Shown here piece after piece: positions 57,574-64,000 of a stretch of DNA of 64,000 nucleotides. The notes beneath the pieces are model-generated. The model was not told the DNA's origin. It worked only from the letters and a program-made list of their open reading frames with translations, and searched no databases. Origin of the DNA: Terriglobia bacterium (GTDB lineage Bacteria > Acidobacteriota > Terriglobia > Acidiferrales > UBA7541); assembly GCA_020073375.1 (NCBI GenBank), contig JAIQFG010000059.1:1-64000 (forward strand). The letters are read 5' to 3'. Made by a program: the position numbers and the translations under genes. Position 1 is the stretch's first letter, and every line of letters starts with the position of its first letter.

Positions 57574-58435
57574 TCAGTTGGGCAGCAAGGAATCGGTCCG
57601 GGCGGCCTGCACCTGCGAATCGGGCGGGGTGGAAAGCATGTCAAATTCCGGCGTGACTTCGTGCGGATGACGGACGACGTAGTGCGCGATCACGTAGCCA
57701 AGCGCCGCGCCCGCAAACACGTCCGATGGAAAATGGGATTGCAGCGGCACGCGCGAAAAACCCACCAGGCCCGCCAGTCCATAGGCCATCCAGACGTGCC
57801 AGACAGGATGCGGATAGCGGTCGGCAAACACGGTGGCGACTGAGAACGCGGCGATCGTGTGGCCGGAGGGGAAACTCCCGACGCCGCCGATGTAGCTCCC
57901 CTGGGTTTGCTTGAACCAGGTCGCGGACAAATCGCCGCCCGATGGAACCGAGTTGGGGCGGTAGCGCCGGTCGATGTCCTTCAGCACGGTGGTGACGAGT
58001 TCGGAATCGATGACTGCTTCGCCTGCGAGGAGTACGGTATTCTGCGCGTAGGCGTCCTTGCGCAGCAGGGCAACGGCGTAGAACGCGGCCGGGAAGACTT
58101 CCATCGCGGTCGCCGTGTTGAAGCCGCTAAAGGTCTTGTTGAATCCGTCGAACGCATGGGTGGTCTGGACCGGTCCAGATCTGCCTTTGATCCTGAAGCA
58201 GGTTTGGCAGTAGCAGACGCCAGGAAACTTCCCTCTCTGGCGTGATCCTAGAAACGGGTGCGGCGATGGCAGGGCCGGATGCGGAAGGATGCGAAGACGG
58301 CGGAACGGGGGCGGTCGAGGCCTCATCCGCTGGGTCGGCGCTCAAGGCGGAACTCAGCGCGCGATTGTCCTGCGCGAGGCATCGTTGCGTGACAACAAGT
58401 GTTACGATCAGCAGCAAAACAAGACGAATTCTCAT
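57574..58435 (-). pseudogene. PAP2-superfamily phosphatase split by deletion/frameshift at ~58170
   Basis: N-terminal signal-peptide ORF ends ...EVSWRLLLPNLLQDQRQIWT; continuation in another frame THAFDGFNKTFSGFNTATAMEVFPAAFYAV...GGVGSFPSGHTIAAFSVATVFADRYP...SRVPLQSHFPSDVFAGAALGY. Confidence 0.75.
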
Positions 58436-58545
58436 ACGATTGGGCCCAGGCCAAGCCCAATTAATTTAGCAATATTCCCCGATTCGGGTGGATGAATCGG
58501 CGCGGCGGTAGGCCTATTTATTACTGGCTCTTGGGACAGCTTCCG

Positions 58546-58645
58546 GTAGCACAGGCACTCCTGCCTGTGTGATTTTTGAAATCGAAATTGGCCGCTGACA
58601 TCCCGGCGGCCTTCAAACCCACACAGGCAAGAGTGCCTTTGCTAC
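58546..58645. repeat. REP/BIME-like element, family B
   Basis: GTAGCACAGGCACTCCTGCCTGTGTG ... CACACAGGCAAGAGTGCCTTTGCTAC. Confidence 0.88.
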
Positions 58646-58671
58646 TCGACGGCCGGGGCGCGCATCGCGAA

Positions 58672-60144
58672 TCACCCGGCATGCGACGTGCTTTTCGCCC
58701 GAGCCCCGCGATAATACAGAATCAAACCAAGCATCACGGACAGCACGGTACCAGCCACCAGTTTCGTCTCAAACAATATCTTATTGGTTGTATCCCCCGG
58801 AGGAATGAACGACAGCACGATTCCAATCATGACGACCAGCAATCCGAACCCGGAAGCGAGGATGACTCCCAACCGTCCACCCGGAATGAGCACTGCCGAT
58901 TTGTTTTCGTACCGGTCGGGCAGCGCGTACAGCTTGATCGCCGCGGCGTACATGTACAAAAAGGGAATGAAGTACAGAATCGTCGCGGCATCCACCAGGA
59001 TCTGGTACGCGCCGCGCATGCTTTCACTGACTTGCGCCAGCAGCAGAATCACGCCTGAAATCACGGCCTGCACCAGGATGGAGATATACGGCGTCCTCCA
59101 CTTGGGATGAATCTTGCCGAATGCCTCCGGAAGATAGCGGTCGATGCCCACGATGAACGGAATGCGCGCGACCCCCGCCACCGTCGAACCCACGCCGCCC
59201 AGGTTCCCAACGGTTACCAGGGCTGCGGCGATCACGCCGGCGGCGGCCATGCGCAATGCCGTCGATCCCTGAGCCATTGCCTGGAAGACGCCGCTCTTGG
59301 TGTCCACGGTCTCGCTCGGCAGAATCATGAGCACGGCGATGGTTCCGGCGATATACATCAATGCAATCAGTCCTCCGGAAGCGAAAATTGCCCGGGGGAA
59401 AATGCGTTGCGGGTCGCGGACTTCCTCGCTCATGGCGGAAACCAGTTCCAGTCCGGTAAATGCGAACGCCAACTGCGGCCAGAAATTCACCGTGTCCCAA
59501 TCCCAGTGCGGAATCATCTGGGCCATCGTGAAATGGGTTACCGAACCGTGGCGCCATCCCAGCACCAGAGCAACACCCACGATCATCATCAGCGGCACGT
59601 AGGTCCCCACGCCGCCGGCATTCTGCAGCCACTTGCCGATATGCAGCCCGATGATGTTCAGGTACACGGCGACAAATAGCATCACCAGGGAACCCACCAG
59701 CAGGAAGGTGCGATTCTCGGCGAGCCAGGCATTTCCAGCGCCGCCGACATACGCCGTCATGGCCGCGCTCGCCAGCAGCAATCCTGGGAAATAAAATACG
59801 GTGTAAATCCAGTAGGTCCATCCGGCCACAAATCCGTGAAAATCGCCGAAGGCCATTTTTGTCCAGACGTATAGTCCGCCCTCTTCCGGAAAGCGCGTCG
59901 ACAACTCCACGACCACGTATGCCGTGGGGACGAAAAACAGCGCCGCCGCGAACACCCATAGAGTGATGGAAGACTGGCCATTGCGCGCTGCCGCGGCAAT
60001 CCATCGCGGACCCAGGACCGCGCCGATCGTAAACAACAGCACGTCCCAGAAACCCATCACCCGGCGCAATTGTTGCTTGGGTGTGGGCTCTACTTGGAGC
60101 CCACCGGGGAATGTCTTGGAGGAAACGGGCGCCGGTTGGTTCAA
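58672..60144 (-). CDS. APC-family amino acid permease (TTG start)
   Basis: MGFWDVLLFTIGAVLGPRWIAAAARNGQSSITLWVFAAALFFVPTAYVVVELSTRFPEEGGLYVWTKMAFGDFHGFVAGWTYW; ~12 TM segments. Confidence 0.93.
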   Translation of the reverse strand: MNQPAPVSSKTFPGGLQVEPTPKQQLRRVMGFWDVLLFTIGAVLGPRWIAAAARNGQSSITLWVFAAALFFVPTAYVVVELSTRFPEEGGLYVWTKMAFGDFHGFVAGWTYWIYTVFYFPGLLLASAAMTAYVGGAGNAWLAENRTFLLVGSLVMLFVAVYLNIIGLHIGKWLQNAGGVGTYVPLMMIVGVALVLGWRHGSVTHFTMAQMIPHWDWDTVNFWPQLAFAFTGLELVSAMSEEVRDPQRIFPRAIFASGGLIALMYIAGTIAVLMILPSETVDTKSGVFQAMAQGSTALRMAAAGVIAAALVTVGNLGGVGSTVAGVARIPFIVGIDRYLPEAFGKIHPKWRTPYISILVQAVISGVILLLAQVSESMRGAYQILVDAATILYFIPFLYMYAAAIKLYALPDRYENKSAVLIPGGRLGVILASGFGLLVVMIGIVLSFIPPGDTTNKILFETKLVAGTVLSVMLGLILYYRGARAKSTSHAG

Positions 60145-60941
60145 GAAATCACATCCAGTGCGGGAATCAGCTGGTCCTGGCGCAGGAAATTGTGCAGGAA
60201 AGGTTCCGGAGCGGATTCAAACCCGGCCCAGGGGCCGAAATAGGCCACGCGGCCTTCGTGAAGAAATACGATGCGGTCGGCAAGCTTTTTGCCCAGGTGC
60301 GTATCATGCGTGACGACCACCGATGTCTTGTGAAATTTCTCCTTCAGCCGCAGGATCAAGTCGCCGGTATGCCCCGCCATCAACGGATCGACCATGGTGG
60401 TCGGCTCGTCATACAAAATTGCTTCCGGATCCTGCGCCAGAGCCCGCGCAATGGCCACGGCGCGCTTCATCCCCGTGCTCAGTTCGGATGGCAACTTATC
60501 GGCGACGTCGGTGACCTCCAGCATCTCTTCCAATTCAGCGATGCGTGCTTCCTTCTCCTCGAACGTCAGGCCGTCGCGCTTTTCCATCGGGAACGCGATG
60601 TTTTCCGCGACGGTCAGCGAATCGAACAGCGCGCCCGATTGAAATACCATGGTCACGCGGCGGCGGATTTTCGCCATCTCCCGTTCGTTGCAATCCATGA
60701 TGTCCTGGCCGTCGATCACCACCTGTCCCGAGTCCGGCCGCAGAAATCCCATGATGTGCTTCAGCGCCACGGATTTTCCCACGCCGCTGCGGCCCATGAT
60801 CACGCAGGTTTCGCCGCGATCGACGAAGAAACTCACATTGTCCAATACGACATGATCGTCAAACGCCTTGCAAACATTGCGGAATTCGATGTAATGGGCT
60901 GGTGCGGCCGGCGGGGAGGGTTGTTCGATGTGTGCGCCCAT
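60141..60941 (-). CDS. ABC transporter ATP-binding protein, MlaF-like
   Basis: Walker A GRSGVGKSVALKHIMGFL, VFQSGALFDSLTVAENIAFPM, signature ELSTGMKRAVAIARALAQDPEAILYDEPTTMVDPL. Confidence 0.92.
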   Translation of the reverse strand: MGAHIEQPSPPAAPAHYIEFRNVCKAFDDHVVLDNVSFFVDRGETCVIMGRSGVGKSVALKHIMGFLRPDSGQVVIDGQDIMDCNEREMAKIRRRVTMVFQSGALFDSLTVAENIAFPMEKRDGLTFEEKEARIAELEEMLEVTDVADKLPSELSTGMKRAVAIARALAQDPEAILYDEPTTMVDPLMAGHTGDLILRLKEKFHKTSVVVTHDTHLGKKLADRIVFLHEGRVAYFGPWAGFESAPEPFLHNFLRQDQLIPALDVIS

Positions 60942-60992
60942 CTTGGTTTGCTATTGTTGACGACCCAGAGCGCAGAATCAAAGCAATTCTCA

Positions 60993-61063
60993 GTGGGACA
61001 GGCTTCAGGCTGTCGGGGTTGGCGCTGCGAAATTCAAAAGCGACAGGCTGAAGCCTGTCCTAC
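60993..61063. repeat. REP/BIME-like element, family A
   Basis: GTGGGACAGGCTTCAGGCTGTCGGGG ... CGACAGGCTGAAGCCTGTCCTAC. Confidence 0.88.
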
Positions 61064-61164
61064 TAAATTGCCAGACCACGCGAGAAGTAGATAACATGTT
61101 TATTTACAGCAATGTAGACTGACATTCACGGGATGTTAGGCGCCTGGCAAGCCCCTAAGTTTCC

Positions 61165-61193
61165 TTGACAACCTCGACCAATGTGCCTATATT
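61165..61193 (+). promoter_or_regulatory. Sigma70-type promoter of groES-groEL
   Basis: TTGACA (61165-61170) - 17 nt - TATATT (61188-61193). Confidence 0.88.
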
Positions 61194-61218
61194 AGCACTC
61201 GACCGAGAGGAGTGCTAA
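61192..61218. promoter_or_regulatory. CIRCE operator (HrcA binding site)
   Basis: TTAGCACTC-N9-GAGTGCTAA, exact consensus, overlapping the -10. Confidence 0.98.
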
Positions 61219-61333
61219 CGATCTGCTCAGCGCCCTCCGGCCAAGATTCCAGTACAAAAGGCGCGGGCCTTGCTTGCCGGAATTCACGCGGCAACGGGGG
61301 CACGGCCTCAAACTCGAACGGAGGCACGAAACG

Positions 61334-61654
61334 ATGTCAGTTAATGTTACTCCGCTGCATGATCGCGTTCTGATCAAGCGGATTGAAGAGAAAGAATCCA
61401 TCAAGGGCGGCATCATCATCCCCGACACGGCCAAAGAGAAGCCGCAAGAGGGCGAAGTGATTGCCGCAGGAGCGGGCAAAATCGAGAAGGGCGAGCGCAT
61501 TCCCCTCGACGTGAAAGTCGGCGACCGCGTGTTGTTCGGCAAGTACAGCGGCACCGAGATCAAGGTCGAAGACGAGGACTACCTGATCCTCCGCGAAGAC
61601 GAAATTCTGGCAAAACTTTCCGGCGCAGCCAAGGCTGCCGGCGGCAAGAAGTAA
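61334..61654 (+). CDS. groES: Co-chaperonin GroES
   Basis: [44 protein letters not shown]...[30 protein letters not shown]. Confidence 0.98.
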   Translation: MSVNVTPLHDRVLIKRIEEKESIKGGIIIPDTAKEKPQEGEVIAAGAGKIEKGERIPLDVKVGDRVLFGKYSGTEIKVEDEDYLILREDEILAKLSGAAKAAGGKK

Positions 61655-61796
61655 CTTTTTCCCTTCACCCTGAGCGTTTTTTGCGAAGGGCTTACCCTGA
61701 GGGCGTTAGGGCGAATCATTCACCCCAGCAGTTGACCGAAGGGCGACCCGGTCGCGCAAATCGCAAAGGGCGGAAGGCCGCAATCTTCAGGAAATC

Positions 61797-64000
<2,204 letters not shown>

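Noticed and set aside
6547-61063. Dispersed repeats considered as a CRISPR array
   Set aside because: Copies are kilobases apart, in inverted pairs, with no regular spacers and no cas genes.

Overview
High-GC bacterial chromosomal window whose gene content (Oar-like carboxypeptidase-regulatory TonB receptors, SBBP/choice-of-anchor proteins, GAF-SpoIIE, TIG/NHL proteins) looks acidobacterial; this is a taxonomic inference only. It holds about 43 supported genes, mostly housekeeping: lysA, hpt, hldD, pyc, MoxR/DUF58/TgpA, mutY, rimO, yacG, pgpA, cinA, thpR, plsY, gpsA, ftsY, ribD/ribE, mlaF-like and groES/groEL. There is one tRNA-Val(CAC) and a textbook CIRCE/sigma70 promoter before groES. No CRISPR array, prophage or transposase was found. 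The most notable non-coding structure is several families of short interspersed palindromic (REP/BIME-like) elements. Three unrelated families share a GTAG foot, and in at least four genes the element end supplies all or part of the stop codon. A separate 158-bp element with perfect 14-bp terminal inverted repeats overlaps the 3' end of mutY. Protein-level candidates are a deoC/rpiB pair with N-terminal extensions resembling microcompartment cargo (no shell genes here), a CADD-family putative self-sacrificing pABA synthase, and a 1532-aa SBBP protein with an unusual C-terminal TM/GCG/poly-Gly module. Three genes carry deletion or rearrangement junctions (M28-PDZ peptidase, PAP2 phosphatase, and groEL fused head-on to a truncated kdpB). 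These may be real decay or assembly artefacts and should be checked against reads.
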